The notes: generated by a model from the sequence alone, not told the origin. A DNA stretch of 64,000 nt from Alkalilimnicola ehrlichii (GCF_003399765.1 NZ_NFZV01000005.1:163813-227812); one strand, 5' to 3'. Numbered from the stretch's first letter, positions 1 through 10,575 are shown. Numbers and translations: made by a program.

Positions 1-1
1 T

Positions 2-1039
2 GAGTCGCGCCGGATCGATAATCAGCTACGCGGCCGTTCGGGACGTCAGGGCGATCCTGGGTCGACTCGGTTTTACCTGTCGCTAGAAGATAATCTTCTG
101 CGGATCTTCGCATCTGACCGCGTTAGCAACCTCATGCAGCGACTCGGGATGCAGGAAGGCGAAGCCATCGAGAGCGGCCTTGTCTCGCGGGTGATCGAAA
201 ATGCCCAACGGAAAGTCGAGGCGCATAACTTCGATATTCGTAAGCACCTTCTGGACTTCGACGATGTCGCCAACGATCAACGTCGGGTCATTTACGCTCA
301 GCGTAATGAGCTGCTTGAGGCCGAGGAAGTCGGTGACGCGATCGCATCGATGCGGGTCGATGTTGTGAATAAGGTTATTGATCAATTCATCCGGCCTGGC
401 AGCGTCGACGAGCAATGGGATATCCCTGGCTTGGAAGAGGCGTTGGAGGGCGATTTCAATCTGAAATTGCCGGTTCAGCAGTGGTTGGACGAGGACGACA
501 GCCTGCACGAAGAGCCCTTGCGGGAGCGGATCGTTGAGGCGATCGCCGAGCAGTATAAGGATAAGGAAGCTCAGGCGGGTTCGCAGGTCCTGCGGCAGTT
601 CGAGAAGGCGGTGATGCTACAAGTGCTGGATGCGCAGTGGAAAGAGCATCTGGCCGCTATGGACTACTTGCGGCAAGGTATCCATTTGCGCGGTTACGCG
701 CAACGCAACCCTAAGCAGGAGTTCAAGAAAGAAGCCTTCGCGATGTTCTCCGAGATGCTGGACCGGATTAAGCACGAGATCATTTCTATCGTGTCGCGTG
801 TTCAGGTGCGGGCGCAGGAGGACGTCGAAGCGGTGGAAGAGCAACGCCGCCGCCAAGGGAAAATGGAGTTCAAGCACGAAGACCCGGGCAGCCCAGGCGT
901 TGACGAAGAAGAGGCGCGGCAGGCTGCTGCAGGGGCGACAACATTTGTGCGGCAAGAGCGTAAAGTGGGCCGTAACGAGCCTTGTCCTTGCGGCTCCGGT
1001 AAGAAATATAAGCAGTGTCACGGACGCTTAACGGAATAA
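2..1039 (+). CDS. secA: SecA preprotein translocase ATPase, C-terminal part
   Basis: This is the last 345 residues of SecA, the motor ATPase that drives unfolded secretory proteins through SecYEG. The window opens inside the gene, so the nucleotide-binding domain 1 is off the left edge. The visible part begins just before the helicase motif VI segment ([10 protein letters not shown]), runs through the helical scaffold/wing region, and ends with the zinc-binding SecB-docking tail [14 protein letters not shown]. The frame is open from base 2, so the true start lies upstream of the window. argJ follows after 7 bp, a neighbour order seen in other gammaproteobacteria. Identity is certain. Confidence 0.98.
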   Translation, partial: ESRRIDNQLRGRSGRQGDPGSTRFYLSLEDNLLRIFASDRVSNLMQRLGMQEGEAIESGLVSRVIENAQRKVEAHNFDIRKHLLDFDDVANDQRRVIYAQRNELLEAEEVGDAIASMRVDVVNKVIDQFIRPGSVDEQWDIPGLEEALEGDFNLKLPVQQWLDEDDSLHEEPLRERIVEAIAEQYKDKEAQAGSQVLRQFEKAVMLQVLDAQWKEHLAAMDYLRQGIHLRGYAQRNPKQEFKKEAFAMFSEMLDRIKHEIISIVSRVQVRAQEDVEAVEEQRRRQGKMEFKHEDPGSPGVDEEEARQAAAGATTFVRQERKVGRNEPCPCGSGKKYKQCHGRLTE

Positions 1040-1046
1040 ATACTCG

Positions 1047-2264
1047 ATGGCAGTAGGTTATCAAGGTTTACCGGAGTTGATGCCGGTCGCCGGCGTGCGC
1101 TTGGCTACCGTCAAGGCGGGGATTAAAAAGCCTGATCGACGCGATCTGGTGTTGTTCGAGCTGGCACCGGATACGCAGTGTGCGGCGGTTTTTACGCAGA
1201 ATCGCTTTTGCGCAGCTCCGGTGCAGGTGGCAAAACAGCACTTGTCCGTGGGCAGACCAGGCTATTTACTCATTAATACCGGTTACGCTAATGCGGGCAC
1301 AGGCGAACGGGGGCTGGCGGACGCGATAGCCTGCTGTACGGCGGTTGCCGAGGTCGCCGGTTGCGAGCCCGAGCGGGTGCTACCTTTCTCGACCGGCGTG
1401 ATCGGCGAACCGTTACCGGTTGAGCGTATTAAGGCTGCTGTGCCCGCGCTATTGGCTGAGCTCAGCGACACGGGCTGGGCAGCTGCCGCCGAAGGTATCA
1501 TGACGACGGATACCGTACCGAAAGCGGCGAGTCGTACGCTTGAGCTAGGCGGGCAGCGAGTGACCCTGACCGGCGTTTCCAAAGGGGCCGGCATGATTCG
1601 GCCGAATATGGCGACAATGCTGAGCTTTGTCGCTACCGATGCGGCTGTCGCGCCGGAGCTGTTGGACTCGGCTCTGCGAGAAGCGGTGGCGGTTTCGTTT
1701 AACCGCATTACGGTGGATGGCGATACGTCCACTAACGATGCACTGCTGTTGTTGGCGACGGGCCGGTCGGGCGCGTCTGTCATCGACGCTGAGAATAGCG
1801 ATTATCGGCGTTTCGTCGCTGCGTTAACGGATATTTGTATCGAGTTGGCGCAGGCCATCGTCCGCGACGGCGAAGGAGCGACCAAGTTTATTGCCGTTAA
1901 GGTCGAAGGTGCCGAAACGGTCGCCGAGGCAGAGCAGGTTGCATTTACCGTTGCCGAGTCGCCCTTGGTAAAAACGGCGTTATTTGCCGCCGACCCTAAT
2001 TGGGGGCGGATTCTGGCTGCGATCGGTAGGGCGGGTGTCGACGATCTGGCGGTCGAGCGTGTGCGCTTGTATCTCGACGATTTGTTGATCGCTGACAAAG
2101 GGGGGCGTGTGGCGGATTATGACGAATCGGCAGCTGCCGAGCGGATGGCTAAGGAGGAATTGACCATCGGCATCCGTTTGGAGCGAGGCAGCGCCGAGGC
2201 GACGGTTTGGACATGCGATTTCTCCTACGATTATGTCCGGATCAATGCCGACTATCGCACCTGA
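1047..2264 (+). CDS. argJ: Bifunctional glutamate N-acetyltransferase/amino-acid acetyltransferase
   Basis: ArgJ moves the acetyl group from N-acetylornithine to glutamate and so recycles it in arginine synthesis; some forms also use acetyl-CoA. The 405-residue length is normal. The self-cleavage site that splits the precursor into alpha and beta chains is visible as N-M-A-T-M-L, with Thr190 as the expected nucleophile, preceded by the oxyanion-hole region (STGVIG near 115-120). The ATG follows the secA stop by 7 bp, and the stop directly abuts the next start at 2265, so the three genes are probably co-transcribed. Whether it is mono- or bifunctional cannot be told from sequence. Confidence 0.96.
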   Translation: MAVGYQGLPELMPVAGVRLATVKAGIKKPDRRDLVLFELAPDTQCAAVFTQNRFCAAPVQVAKQHLSVGRPGYLLINTGYANAGTGERGLADAIACCTAVAEVAGCEPERVLPFSTGVIGEPLPVERIKAAVPALLAELSDTGWAAAAEGIMTTDTVPKAASRTLELGGQRVTLTGVSKGAGMIRPNMATMLSFVATDAAVAPELLDSALREAVAVSFNRITVDGDTSTNDALLLLATGRSGASVIDAENSDYRRFVAALTDICIELAQAIVRDGEGATKFIAVKVEGAETVAEAEQVAFTVAESPLVKTALFAADPNWGRILAAIGRAGVDDLAVERVRLYLDDLLIADKGGRVADYDESAAAERMAKEELTIGIRLERGSAEATVWTCDFSYDYVRINADYRT

Positions 2265-3232
2265 ATGAGCGCCAAGTATGAGAGTAAGCCGCTGCATGTT
2301 GCGGTAGCGGCCGTTTTCGACGCTGCCGGGCGGGTGCTACTCGCTCGGCGGCCGAAGCATGTTCATCAAGGCGATTTGTGGGAGTTTCCCGGCGGTAAAG
2401 TCGAGGCGGGCGAGAGCGTCGAAGCCGCCTTGGCGCGGGAGCTTTGGGAAGAGGTCCATATTCGGCCCCTGCGCAGTCGGCCTCTGATCCAAATCCCCTT
2501 TCGTTACCCAGATCGCTACGTATTGCTCGATGTATGGCGGGTAGAAGCTTTTGCCGGAGAACCTGAAGGGCGGGAAGGACAACCGTTGGCGTGGGTTGAG
2601 CCGGATTCGTTAGGCGCTTACCGTTTCCCGGCCGCGAATCGGCCAATTGTTTCCGCCGTTCAGTTGCCGCCGGTATACGCCATTAGCGGGTCCGTCGGTA
2701 CCGAGGTCGAGCGTTTCCTCACGACCCTCGAACAAACGCTGGATAGCGGTGTGTCGCTATTACAGTTGCGACTCGGCTTGCCGGAGGATAGCCCGGCGTT
2801 TGCCGAAATCGCGAAACGCGCTATCGGTAGGGCCCGTTCGCGTGGAGCTCGCGTTTTGCTGAATGCCGCGCCTCAGCGGGCTCGGCAGCTTGGCGCCGAT
2901 GGCGTGCACTTGAGTTCGGCGCGATTAAGGGCTTTGGGCGAGCGCCCTTTACCGGACGCTTACTGGGTTGCCGCATCCTGCCACTGTGCGACTGAGTTAG
3001 CACAAGCTGCCCGCATCGGCGCCGATTTTGCCGTTTTGTCTCCGGTTTGCGAGACACCGTCTCATCCAGGTGCCAGGCTGTTAGGGTGGGAGGGGTTTCG
3101 TGAGCTGACGGCCGAGGCAGCGCTGCCTGTGTATGCCTTGGGGGTGTCGACACGACTTCCCTGGAGCGTGTCTACCGTGCCGGCGGGCAAGGGATCGCTG
3201 GTATTCGTGCCTTCTGGCAAGTACCCGAGTAA
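2265..3232 (+). CDS. mutT: MutT-type Nudix hydrolase fused to a ThiE-like domain (one frameshift)
   Basis: Residues 1-130 are a MutT-like Nudix hydrolase, expected to clean oxidised dGTP from the nucleotide pool. The Nudix box starts at GGKVEAGES and ends REL-WEEVHI, with His where Gly is usual. From about residue 140 to the end is a thiamine-phosphate-synthase-like TIM barrel (GVHLSSARL; ASCH in place of the usual sugar-phosphate loop). This Nudix-ThiE fusion is known in proteobacteria, and the role of the second domain is unclear. The frame breaks at the G5 run 3140-3144. With six G the C-terminus becomes ALGGVDTTSLERVYRAGG and ends at the TAA 3230-3232, giving 322 residues. Without the repair the frame runs on to 3281 as nonsense. 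Confidence 0.88.
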
Positions 3233-3259
3233 TCGACCTTATGAGCCGGGCGCCGGCAA

Positions 3260-3460
3260 CTACTCATTGGCGGAAGGGTAGTCGCTGTCGATATTGTCAA
3301 AGAGCGGCTCGTTCAACTCATTGCCGGCGATGTGATTACTACCGTCAAACCAAGCGCCAAGATCGATGAGTTTGCAGCGCCGACTACAAAATGGCCGGTA
3401 ACGAGCTTCCGAGTTCCAAACCACTTTGGTATCGCAGGTTGGGCAACGGACTACAGTCAT
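3260..3460 (-). CDS. yacG: YacG, zinc-containing DNA gyrase inhibitor
   Basis: This is a small (66-residue) zinc-finger protein of the YacG family, which in E. coli binds GyrB and inhibits gyrase. The four zinc ligands are visible as CPTC near the N-terminus and CSRRC about 15 residues later, followed by the family's acidic tail. I place the start at the ATG ending at 3460 because GAGG lies 6 bases upstream. A longer frame opens with TTG at 3472 but would overlap the zapD stop. It sits immediately downstream of zapD in the common coaE-zapD-yacG order. Confidence 0.93.
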   Translation of the reverse strand: MTVVRCPTCDTKVVWNSEARYRPFCSRRCKLIDLGAWFDGSNHIAGNELNEPLFDNIDSDYPSANE

Positions 3461-3468
3461 TTCATACC

Positions 3469-4251
3469 TCAAATCACGCAGCAGCAGAGTTGAAACTCTA
3501 CGTCGTCGTTTATCTGTACCGGCCGCTCCCGGGTGTCGTCTTGCGATAGAAAGCGGACGGTGAAAAAGAGTTTGCTACCGCTTATCTCCGGAAAGCAGTG
3601 GGCTCCCTCAGGTAAGCCAATGCGGATCAGCTGATAGGGAACATCGCGCTCTAACGTTCGCTGGTAATTTCCTCGCTCCGCCCATTGTTGCTGCGGAATA
3701 GCACTATCTCGTAAGACGGAAAGCAGCAACTGGCCGCTTCTTCGGAGCGGGTCGAAACTAGCAAGCCATGCTTGCAGCTGAGCTTGGCGTTTAGCCGCGG
3801 CTTGGCTTAGCCAGTTTTGATAGGTTGGAAGATCGAAGCCGCAGGTGCCGCCAGCTATCCCGCTGCGCTTAATGATACTATTGAGTAGCTCGTCGGCTTT
3901 AAGTTCGCAGCCCGGCTGGCCGCGAACGGCGCGGAGTTCGTTAATCAGGCTTCGAGCGTTGCCAAGGGTTTCTTGCAGGCGCTCTTGGGCAACGCCGGGG
4001 CTATTCTCCAGTCGCTGTAGCGTTGTGATGAGACGTTCGAGTTCTTGTACCAAGTCGGTGCGCAGGTCGCCGCGTTCCAATACGCCGAGGATAGCGATGA
4101 GCGAGTCAACGGCTCTTCTGCTATGCCATACCGTATCGCCTTGGATGGCTTTTTGCGCCTCGTCATAGAGAAGCTCAAGCCGCAACAGCGTACGAACCCG
4201 TTCGTTGAGCGGTTGTTCGTAAATGAGTAAATTCTGCTCGGCATTCGCCAT
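3469..4251 (-). CDS. zapD: ZapD, FtsZ-bundling cell division protein
   Basis: ZapD (YacF) crosslinks FtsZ filaments at the division ring. The 260-residue length is typical. The protein starts [19 protein letters not shown], the family's most conserved stretch, has an alpha-helical N-terminal domain and ends in a beta-rich domain. Neighbours coaE upstream and yacG downstream are the standard context. The ATG at 4249-4251 is the first in frame with the conserved N-terminus. No odd features apart from a Cys-rich end (CCCVI). Confidence 0.94.
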   Translation of the reverse strand: MANAEQNLLIYEQPLNERVRTLLRLELLYDEAQKAIQGDTVWHSRRAVDSLIAILGVLERGDLRTDLVQELERLITTLQRLENSPGVAQERLQETLGNARSLINELRAVRGQPGCELKADELLNSIIKRSGIAGGTCGFDLPTYQNWLSQAAAKRQAQLQAWLASFDPLRRSGQLLLSVLRDSAIPQQQWAERGNYQRTLERDVPYQLIRIGLPEGAHCFPEISGSKLFFTVRFLSQDDTRERPVQINDDVEFQLCCCVI

Positions 4252-4418
4252 GGGGCCATATCCTTGCTATTCCAAGGGCGGGCTTAGCTTGCCGCCGCGT
4301 ATTACATCGCCTAATGTGTCTGCGGTCGCCATGTTGGGCCGGCGAACAGCCTGGCGTGTATCTGACCGCGAGTGCTTGGCTTCCGTATATATTGCTTTAA
4401 CCGAAGGGCAAAGCATGC

Positions 4419-5045
4419 CTAGCCAGGGTTTCGTTCGGCAGCCAAGCTCAGGTAGTGCCGGTGCAAAGCTTCGACTTTCGGCTTTAGTTCGTTAGGACCG
4501 GCGCTGTTTTCGAGTACGTCGTTGGCAGCGTCAAGCCGCCTTTGTCTTTCCGTTTGCGATGCGATAATGGCATCCGCCTGTGTCCTATCGCAGGCGTCTC
4601 GCTGCATGAGCCGGCTGCGTTGGGTTTCTACCGGCACGTCGATTACTAAGATACGGTCAACAAGTTTACTGAAATCCGACTCGACCAGCAGCGGTACTAC
4701 GAGAATAACGTACGCTGCCTGTATTTGGTCGAGTTGGTCAAGTAGGCGCTGCCGAATCAAAGGATGCAGTATGGCTTCTAGCTGCTGCCGTGCGGTTTGG
4801 TCTTGAAAGACGACATTCCTTAAGCTGCGCCGGTCTAGGCGCCCATGTTTATCGATTATGGTAGCGCCAAAAGTGTCGACAAGCCGGGCCAAGCCCGCCG
4901 TTCCTGGCTCTACGACTTCGCGCGCGGCTACATCGGCATCCAGTACGGGAACGCCCAGTTCGGCGAAAAGCTCGGCGACGGTTGACTTGCCGCTCGCAAC
5001 ACCGCCAGTCAGTCCGACAATATAAAGGCTTGTAGGGTTCCGCAT
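4419..5045 (-). CDS. coaE: Dephospho-CoA kinase
   Basis: CoaE phosphorylates the 3'-hydroxyl of dephospho-CoA, the last step of coenzyme A synthesis. The P-loop GGVASGKST lies near the N-terminus (start MRNPTSLYIVGLTGG), followed by DADVAAREVVEPG. The 208-residue length fits the family. The open frame continues about 69 codons further upstream but only inside pilD; the chosen ATG overlaps the pilD stop as TAATG, indicating translational coupling. The pilD-coaE-zapD-yacG order is standard for gammaproteobacteria with type IV pili. Confidence 0.95.
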   Translation of the reverse strand: MRNPTSLYIVGLTGGVASGKSTVAELFAELGVPVLDADVAAREVVEPGTAGLARLVDTFGATIIDKHGRLDRRSLRNVVFQDQTARQQLEAILHPLIRQRLLDQLDQIQAAYVILVVPLLVESDFSKLVDRILVIDVPVETQRSRLMQRDACDRTQADAIIASQTERQRRLDAANDVLENSAGPNELKPKVEALHRHYLSLAAERNPG

Positions 5046-5917
5046 TAGTTTAGCCCTGCCCATCTTAGATAAGCGCCCACTAAATCGTCTTGCCATAGTA
5101 GCGCTATCCATCCTGCAGCGGCCAGATAAGGGCCGAACGGAATAGGAACGTTGCGATCCTGGCCGCGGAACGCAATAAGCGCGATGCCTACTAATGCGCC
5201 GACCAGCGATGATAGAAGGATCACTACCGGGAGAGCTTGCCAGCCTAACCAAGCGCCGAATACGGCCAATAGCTTGAAATCACCGTACCCCATGCCCTCT
5301 TTGCCGGTTAATAAACGGAATAGATGGAATACGCTCCAGAGCGACAGATACCCGGCAACCGCACCGATAATGGCGTCTTGCGGCTGCGTGAAGTAACCGC
5401 CGAGGCTTAGGAGAAGCCCAATCCAAATGAGGGGCAGGGTTAGGTTGTCTGGCAGTAATTGGTGATCTAGATCAATCCCCGATAGAGCAATCAAGCTCCA
5501 GCTGAGGAGTAAGGCCGCCGCGGCTTCGAAGCTATAGCCGAATTGCCAGGCGACTACTGCCGATACAATGGCGGTGAACAGCTCCACTACCGGGTAGCGG
5601 ATCGAAATGGTCGTCTTACAGCCGCGGCAACGACCTTTCAGCCACAGATAGCTGATAACCGGGATGTTTTCCCAGGGGCGAATGCGGCGTTGACACTCCG
5701 GGCAATGCGAAGGCGGCCACCAAAGGCTGTGGCGGCGTTCGGGCGTCTTAGTAGACTCGTCGGGGTTGAGGAATTCTTCGCACTGCTGGCGCCAGTCTGC
5801 TTCCAACATCTTCGGAACGCGCAAAATAACGACGTTCAAAAAACTTCCCACCAGCAAACCAAGGACAAAGGTAACGCCGATGAAGGCGGCGAGGGAGTCT
5901 TGTAGATAATCGAACAT
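5045..5917 (-). CDS. pilD: Type IV prepilin leader peptidase/N-methyltransferase
   Basis: PilD is the inner-membrane aspartic protease that cleaves prepilin leaders after Gly and methylates the new N-terminus. The 290-residue protein has the N-terminal methylase/peptidase domain with a Cys tetrad (Cys72, Cys75, Cys97, Cys100) and the two catalytic aspartates of the GxGD-type family, Asp149 in SGIDLD and Asp213 in GMGYGD. About eight hydrophobic segments are visible. It should process the minor pilins encoded at 22-29 kb in this window. It ends the pilB-pilC-pilD order and overlaps coaE by four bases. Confidence 0.96.
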   Translation of the reverse strand: MFDYLQDSLAAFIGVTFVLGLLVGSFLNVVILRVPKMLEADWRQQCEEFLNPDESTKTPERRHSLWWPPSHCPECQRRIRPWENIPVISYLWLKGRCRGCKTTISIRYPVVELFTAIVSAVVAWQFGYSFEAAAALLLSWSLIALSGIDLDHQLLPDNLTLPLIWIGLLLSLGGYFTQPQDAIIGAVAGYLSLWSVFHLFRLLTGKEGMGYGDFKLLAVFGAWLGWQALPVVILLSSLVGALVGIALIAFRGQDRNVPIPFGPYLAAAGWIALLWQDDLVGAYLRWAGLN

Positions 5918-5976
5918 TAGCTGGCGCCTGAAGATTGTCGATGAAAGCCTAAACGCGGATGCCGCGGCCGTGGCCG

Positions 5977-7187
5977 CTAGACCACTTGCCCCAACTGAAA
6001 GATAGGCAGGTACATGGCAATAACGAGGCCGCCCACGAGGACGCCGAGTACGACCATAATGAAGGGTTCGAGCAAGCTGCTTAGGCTGTCGATGGTGTTG
6101 TCGACTTCCTCTTCATAGAAGTCTGCGACTTTGGCAAGCATGCTGTCTAATGTGCCGGCTTCTTCGCCTGTGGCTACCATCTGCACCATCATATTGGGGA
6201 ACAACTCAGCCTGTTGCATCGCCAGTTGTAATTGCTGGCCGGATGCGACTTGGTCGCGCATTTCCAGTACCGCTTCCTCGAAAATTATATTACCTGTGGC
6301 TCCTGCGACCGATTCTAAGGCTTCCACGAGAGGAACGCCTGCTGCGAACATCGTCGATAAGGTGCGCGCATAACGTGCATAGGCCGCTTTCTCAAGGATA
6401 GTGCCTATGACCGGTATCTTAAGCGATAAACGATCGATGAGTCGGCGGAACTGCGGTGAGCGCTTTCTTACAGCAATAAATCCGCCGATACCGAAGGCGA
6501 TGCCGGCGAATAACCATACGCCTCTATCTCGGACGAAGTCGGAAAGGTCTAGCACCAGACGGGTAAAAGCCGGTAGGTCCGCTCCGAACCCGCGAAACAG
6601 CGCCTCGAACTGGGGAACAACCCAGACGAGTAGAACTACCGTCACGACAAACGCCACTGCAATGACCGCGGCAGGGTAAAAAGCGCTTTCTTAATCTTCT
6701 TTTTCAGCGACTCGGTTTTTTCTTTGTATGTCGCTATCTTGTTTAGCAGAGTATCTAAAATACCTGCCTGTTCGCCTGCTTTAACCAGATTTCTGACCAA
6801 AGGGTCAAACTGGAGAGGGTGCTTGCCTAGCGCTTCCGTTAGGGAGGTTCCCGCCTCGATATCCGCTTTTATGCCTAGCACCATGTCTTGCATGCTAGAT
6901 TTTCGGTGTCCCCGTCCGATGATGTCGAAGGCCTGTACCAGCGGCACACCCGAGCTCAACATGGTGGATAATTGCCTGCTGAATATGGCAATGTCGGCCG
7001 AGTTGATAGCACCGCCGCGCCTTCTCGTTGCCTTTTTCTGTACTCTGCGCGGGACAATGCCCTGCTTGCGTAACTCGTTCTTGACTAAGTTTGCGCTCGC
7101 CGCTTGGCTTTCCCCCTTTACCTTAGCCCCTCTTTTATCGATTCCTTCCCAGGCAAAAGTGGCAAGTTTTATTGTTTTCTCTGCCAT
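5977..7187 (-). CDS. pilC: PilC, type IV pilus inner-membrane platform protein (one frameshift)
   Basis: PilC is the polytopic GspF-family platform on which PilB and the retraction ATPase act. It has two GspF domains, the first at roughly residues 70-190 (DIAIFSRQLSTMLSSGVPL) and the second at 270-390 (YARTLSTMFAAGVPLVEAL), with three membrane helices. The frame is broken at the A5 run 6678-6682 (T5 on the coding strand). With six bases the junction reads KKALFYPAAVIAVAFVV, exactly as expected for PilC, and the product is 403 residues, normal for the family. As sequenced, the gene splits into 7187-6642 and 6657-5977. Most likely a sequencing deletion. Confidence 0.93.
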
Positions 7188-7244
7188 AGTCAGTCTTTCC
7201 TTGGAGTATTACGCGTTGGAATCTGTCTCGCCGATGTACCTGTC

Positions 7245-8965
7245 TTAATCTCTCGTGACGCGATTAAGTTCTGCGAGACTAGTAATCCCTTGTTTTACTT
7301 TTAACAAACCCGAGCGGCGTAAGTCGGCAACTCCCTCCTTATTCGCTTGCTCGGCGAGCTGCATCGCATTCCCCCCTCCAGGATAATGCGGCCCATTGCT
7401 TCCGATACCGGCATGACTTGATAAATGCCGACCCGTCCTTTATAGCCCATGGCGCATTGTTCGCAGCCTTTGGGTTCGTAGACGGTGAGGTCGTCCAGCT
7501 CGTCTTCGAGAAAACCTTCTTTAAGTAGTGCCTCCCGCGGCAGGGCTGCCGGCTGCTTGCAGTTGTTGCAAAGGCGGCGTGCCAAGCGTTGCGCGATAAT
7601 CAAGCTTACCGACGAGGCGATGTTGTAGGGTGCAACCCCCATGTTGGCGAGCCGGGTCAAAGTCTGCGGCGCGTCGTTGGTGTGCAGCGTGGATAGTACT
7701 AAGTGGCCGGTTTGCGACGCTTTAATGGCAATTTCAGCGGTTTCTAAGTCGCGAATCTCGCCGACCATGATGATATCGGGGTCTTGGCGCAAGAAAGCTC
7801 GCAAGGCAGAGGCGAAGGTCAGCCCGGCTCTGATGTTGAGGTTGACCTGGTTAATGCCGGGGAGGTTGATTTCAACCGGGTCCTCGACCGTCGATATGTT
7901 GCGATCGTCGGTGTTGAGGATATTCAAAGCCGTGTACAACGACACCGTTTTACCGGAACCGGTCGGCCCGGTTACCAGGACCATCCCGTAGGGTTTATGG
8001 ATGGCATTGAGGAACAGTTCTTTTTGTTCTTCTTCGTAACCGAGATGATCAATGCCAAGTTTTGCGCTGTTGGGGTCGAGAATACGTAGAACGATCTTCT
8101 CGCCGTAGAGTGTGGGGCAAGTATTAACCCGAAAGTCGATAGCCTTGGTGCGCGACAGGTTGAGCTTGATACGGCCGTCCTGGGGGACTCGCCGTTCCGC
8201 GATATCGAGCCGTGCCATGACTTTCAGCCGCGCGGAAAGCCGGGGGGAGAGCGTAACCGGGGGGGCGGCAACTTCTCGCAGCACGCCGTCTTGGCGGAAA
8301 CGTATCCGGTATTTTCTCTCGTACGGCTCGAAGTGGATATCCGAGGCACCTTTATTAATGGCGTCGAGCAAAATCTTGTTGATAAACCGAACGACGGGAG
8401 CGTCGTCGGTGTCGACGTTAGTGACCTCTGCGCTGTCCTCGTCGGTGCTTCCGCCGCCGCTTACCGATAGGTTGTCGAGATCTTCGTCGAGATCAAGATT
8501 GGCCATCGCACTGTTCGCACCGTCGAGTGCACGCTCGATGGCTCTGCCGAGTTTGTCGTCTTCAACGAGGATAGCTTCGGTGGTAAGACCGGTATGGAAT
8601 TTAAGCTCATCGAGCGCGTTGATATCGGTTGGGTCCGATACAGCAACAAACAGTCGTTTGCCACGCTTGAACAAAGGCAAGGCCCGATGCTTTCGAATCA
8701 GTTTCTCTTTTACCAGAGAAACCGCTTGGCCGTCGCTGTCCATCACGTCTAAGTCGAACAGCGGTAGGCCAAACTCCTCGGAAGCCGCTTGGGCGATAGC
8801 CTTTGCTGGCGCCAGCTTGCTTTCGACCAAGTAGGTAACTAGCGGGGTGCGGGCTTGTCTTGCTTCGCTTAAGGCCGTTTTCGCACTGTCTTCGCTAATT
8901 AGGCCGTCACGGACGAGCCTGCCGGCAAGTCCACTAAAATTCAGCATGGGATTGACTGTGGCCAT
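7245..8965 (-). CDS. pilB: PilB, type IV pilus assembly ATPase (one frameshift)
   Basis: PilB is the hexameric GspE-family ATPase that powers pilus extension. It has an N-terminal GspE/MshEN-type domain (1-150), Walker A GPTGSGKT, a Walker B/Asp box region and the CxxC zinc motif pairs (CNNC, CEQC). The frame breaks at the C6 run 7371-7376 (G on the coding strand). With seven bases the C-terminus becomes GGNAMQLAEQANKEG and continues to a TAA at 7245-7247, giving 573 residues. As sequenced it stops at 7301 with a non-homologous tail. pilC follows after 57 bp. The ATG is at 8963-8965, opening MATVNPMLNFSGLAG. Confidence 0.94.
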
Positions 8966-9186
8966 AAGTGATTACGTATTCGTTATCTTAGTTATTTGCT
9001 AGCGTATCCGTGCTGGGCAGCGACGATGGCTTGCCAGTCGCTGCAGGTTCCTCAATATAACTTATGCAGTAAGCGCTAACTAGTGGCCGCTCGCCTTTCC
9101 TGCCCTTGTGACGCTGTCCATTCGCTGTCAGCGGTGCTGGGCGTCTCGCAGCGACAGTTCATGGTCGGGCGTTGGCGGCAGAGTAT

Positions 9187-9219
9187 AAAAAAAGCCCGGC
9201 ATCATGGATGCCGGGCTTT
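9187..9219 (-). terminator. Rho-independent terminator after tRNA-Pro
   Basis: On the minus strand a GC-rich stem (GCCCGGCAT paired with ATGCCGGGC, short loop) is flanked by A and T runs and ends in a T7 tract. It lies 7 bases beyond the tRNA-Pro CCA end and should close the ispB-tRNA transcript. Confidence 0.88.
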
Positions 9220-9226
9220 CGTTAAA

Positions 9227-9303
9227 TGGTCGGGGTGAGAGGATTTGAACCTCCGGCCCCTGCCTCCCGAAGACAGTGCTCTACCAAGCTGAGCTACACC
9301 CCG
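9227..9303 (-). tRNA. tRNA-Pro (anticodon CGG)
   Basis: Read on the minus strand, the 77-nt gene has a seven-pair acceptor stem (CGGGGTG/CACCCCG), discriminator A and an encoded CCA. The D arm is GCTC..GAGC, the anticodon stem is CTGTC/GGCAG around the loop TTCGGGA (anticodon CGG), and the T arm GGAGG/CCTCT carries TTCAAAT. The 5' end is only 8 bases past the ispB stop, so it is probably processed from the ispB transcript. Confidence 0.96.
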
Positions 9304-9311
9304 AGTTCGCC

Positions 9312-10280
9312 TTAAGCGGTGCGTTCGACCGAAAAATCAGCCAGTCTTTCCAAGGCTTGCCTATAATCGCTGTTCGGGAGACAGCCGAGGCTTTCTTTTG
9401 CCCTGTCCGCTTCAAGCTTAGCGAGGCGGCGAGTATAGGCTATCGCTCCGGTCTTTTCAATGGTCTCGTGAACTTCTTTTATGCGGTCGCGGCCCCCGGT
9501 TCGTACGACCTCTCGCAGCATGTCCGCGTCCGCTGGGGAGCCTGTGCGGATCGCATAGAGGAGTGGCATTGTCGGTTTGCCTTCCGCTAAGTCGTCGCCA
9601 ATGTTCTTGCCGATCTCTTCGACGTCGCCGTCATAATCAAGCGCGTCGTCGATAAGCTGAAAGGCATTACCGAGGTGTTTGCCGTAAGCCGCCATTTGGT
9701 CGATAACCTCGCTAGACGCGTTCGAGATCATGCCGCCCAATCGGCAGCCGGCCTCAAACAACGTGCCCGTCTTGCGATAAATGACGTCTAAGTAATGCGC
9801 TTCGGTAATGTCAGGCTCATGAATATTGAGTAGCTGCATCACCTCGCCTTCGGCAATTGTGTTGGTGGCGCCGGCCATAACGGCCATGATCTCCATTTTG
9901 CCGACTTCGACCATCATTTCGAAGGCGCGCGAATAGAGAAAATCGCCGACCAAGACGCTTGCTTCGTTACCCCAGATGCTGTTTGCGGTGTTTTGGCCGC
10001 GCCGGAGTTCGGAGGCGTCTACAACGTCGTCGTGCAGCAGGGTCGCGGTATGAATAAACTCGATGACCGCTGCCAATTGAATGTGATCTTCGCCGCGGTA
10101 ACCGTTGGCTCGCGCTGCCAGTAGAACGATCAAAGGCCGCAGCCGTTTACCGCCGCTGTTGACGATATAACTGCCGAGCTGGTTGATCAGGACCACGTCG
10201 GAGCTGAGCCGTGCCTGTATGAGGCGGTTCACGGCAGCCATGTCTTCCGCGGCTAGTGAACGGATGGCGTCGATATCCAT
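9312..10280 (-). CDS. ispB: Octaprenyl (polyprenyl) diphosphate synthase
   Basis: IspB extends farnesyl diphosphate with isopentenyl units to make the ubiquinone side chain. The two Asp-rich motifs of trans-prenyltransferases are visible as LLHDDVVD and LIDDALDYDGD, with GGKRLRPL near residue 45. The chosen ATG (10278-10280, MDIDAIRSLAAED) gives 322 residues, the usual length; the frame runs 19 codons further upstream without homology. It is divergent from rplU, the standard gammaproteobacterial arrangement. Chain length of the product cannot be read from sequence. Confidence 0.95.
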   Translation of the reverse strand: MDIDAIRSLAAEDMAAVNRLIQARLSSDVVLINQLGSYIVNSGGKRLRPLIVLLAARANGYRGEDHIQLAAVIEFIHTATLLHDDVVDASELRRGQNTANSIWGNEASVLVGDFLYSRAFEMMVEVGKMEIMAVMAGATNTIAEGEVMQLLNIHEPDITEAHYLDVIYRKTGTLFEAGCRLGGMISNASSEVIDQMAAYGKHLGNAFQLIDDALDYDGDVEEIGKNIGDDLAEGKPTMPLLYAIRTGSPADADMLREVVRTGGRDRIKEVHETIEKTGAIAYTRRLAKLEADRAKESLGCLPNSDYRQALERLADFSVERTA

Positions 10281-10575
10281 TCCAGGGGCTCGGTGTTGAG
10301 AAAGCCCGCATGCTAGGGGGGGCTTTCTGAGTGTCAAGATTAAGTACGACTAAAGCAGAACGTATTGTACCTGAATAAGGCGAAGAATAATTCCCTTGCT
10401 CTTGAATCGTTATCTGGTTCGTGCTTCTGTCTTGCATCGCTAGGTCTAAGATGTACCGGTTCGACAGCCCCCACTATATATGTCGAAACCAGAGGTTTTG
10501 TCGTTTCCGGTTCCTTGAAAAGGCTCGGTGTTCGAAAATAATACCCTTATCTTGATACAAGAGGCGTTCTTTAGT

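Noticed and set aside
6642..6700. Programmed ribosomal frameshift in pilC at the A/T run
   Set aside because: The run has no slippery heptamer plus pseudoknot context, and twelve other genes or sites in the window show the same one-base loss, so a sequencing deletion explains it better.
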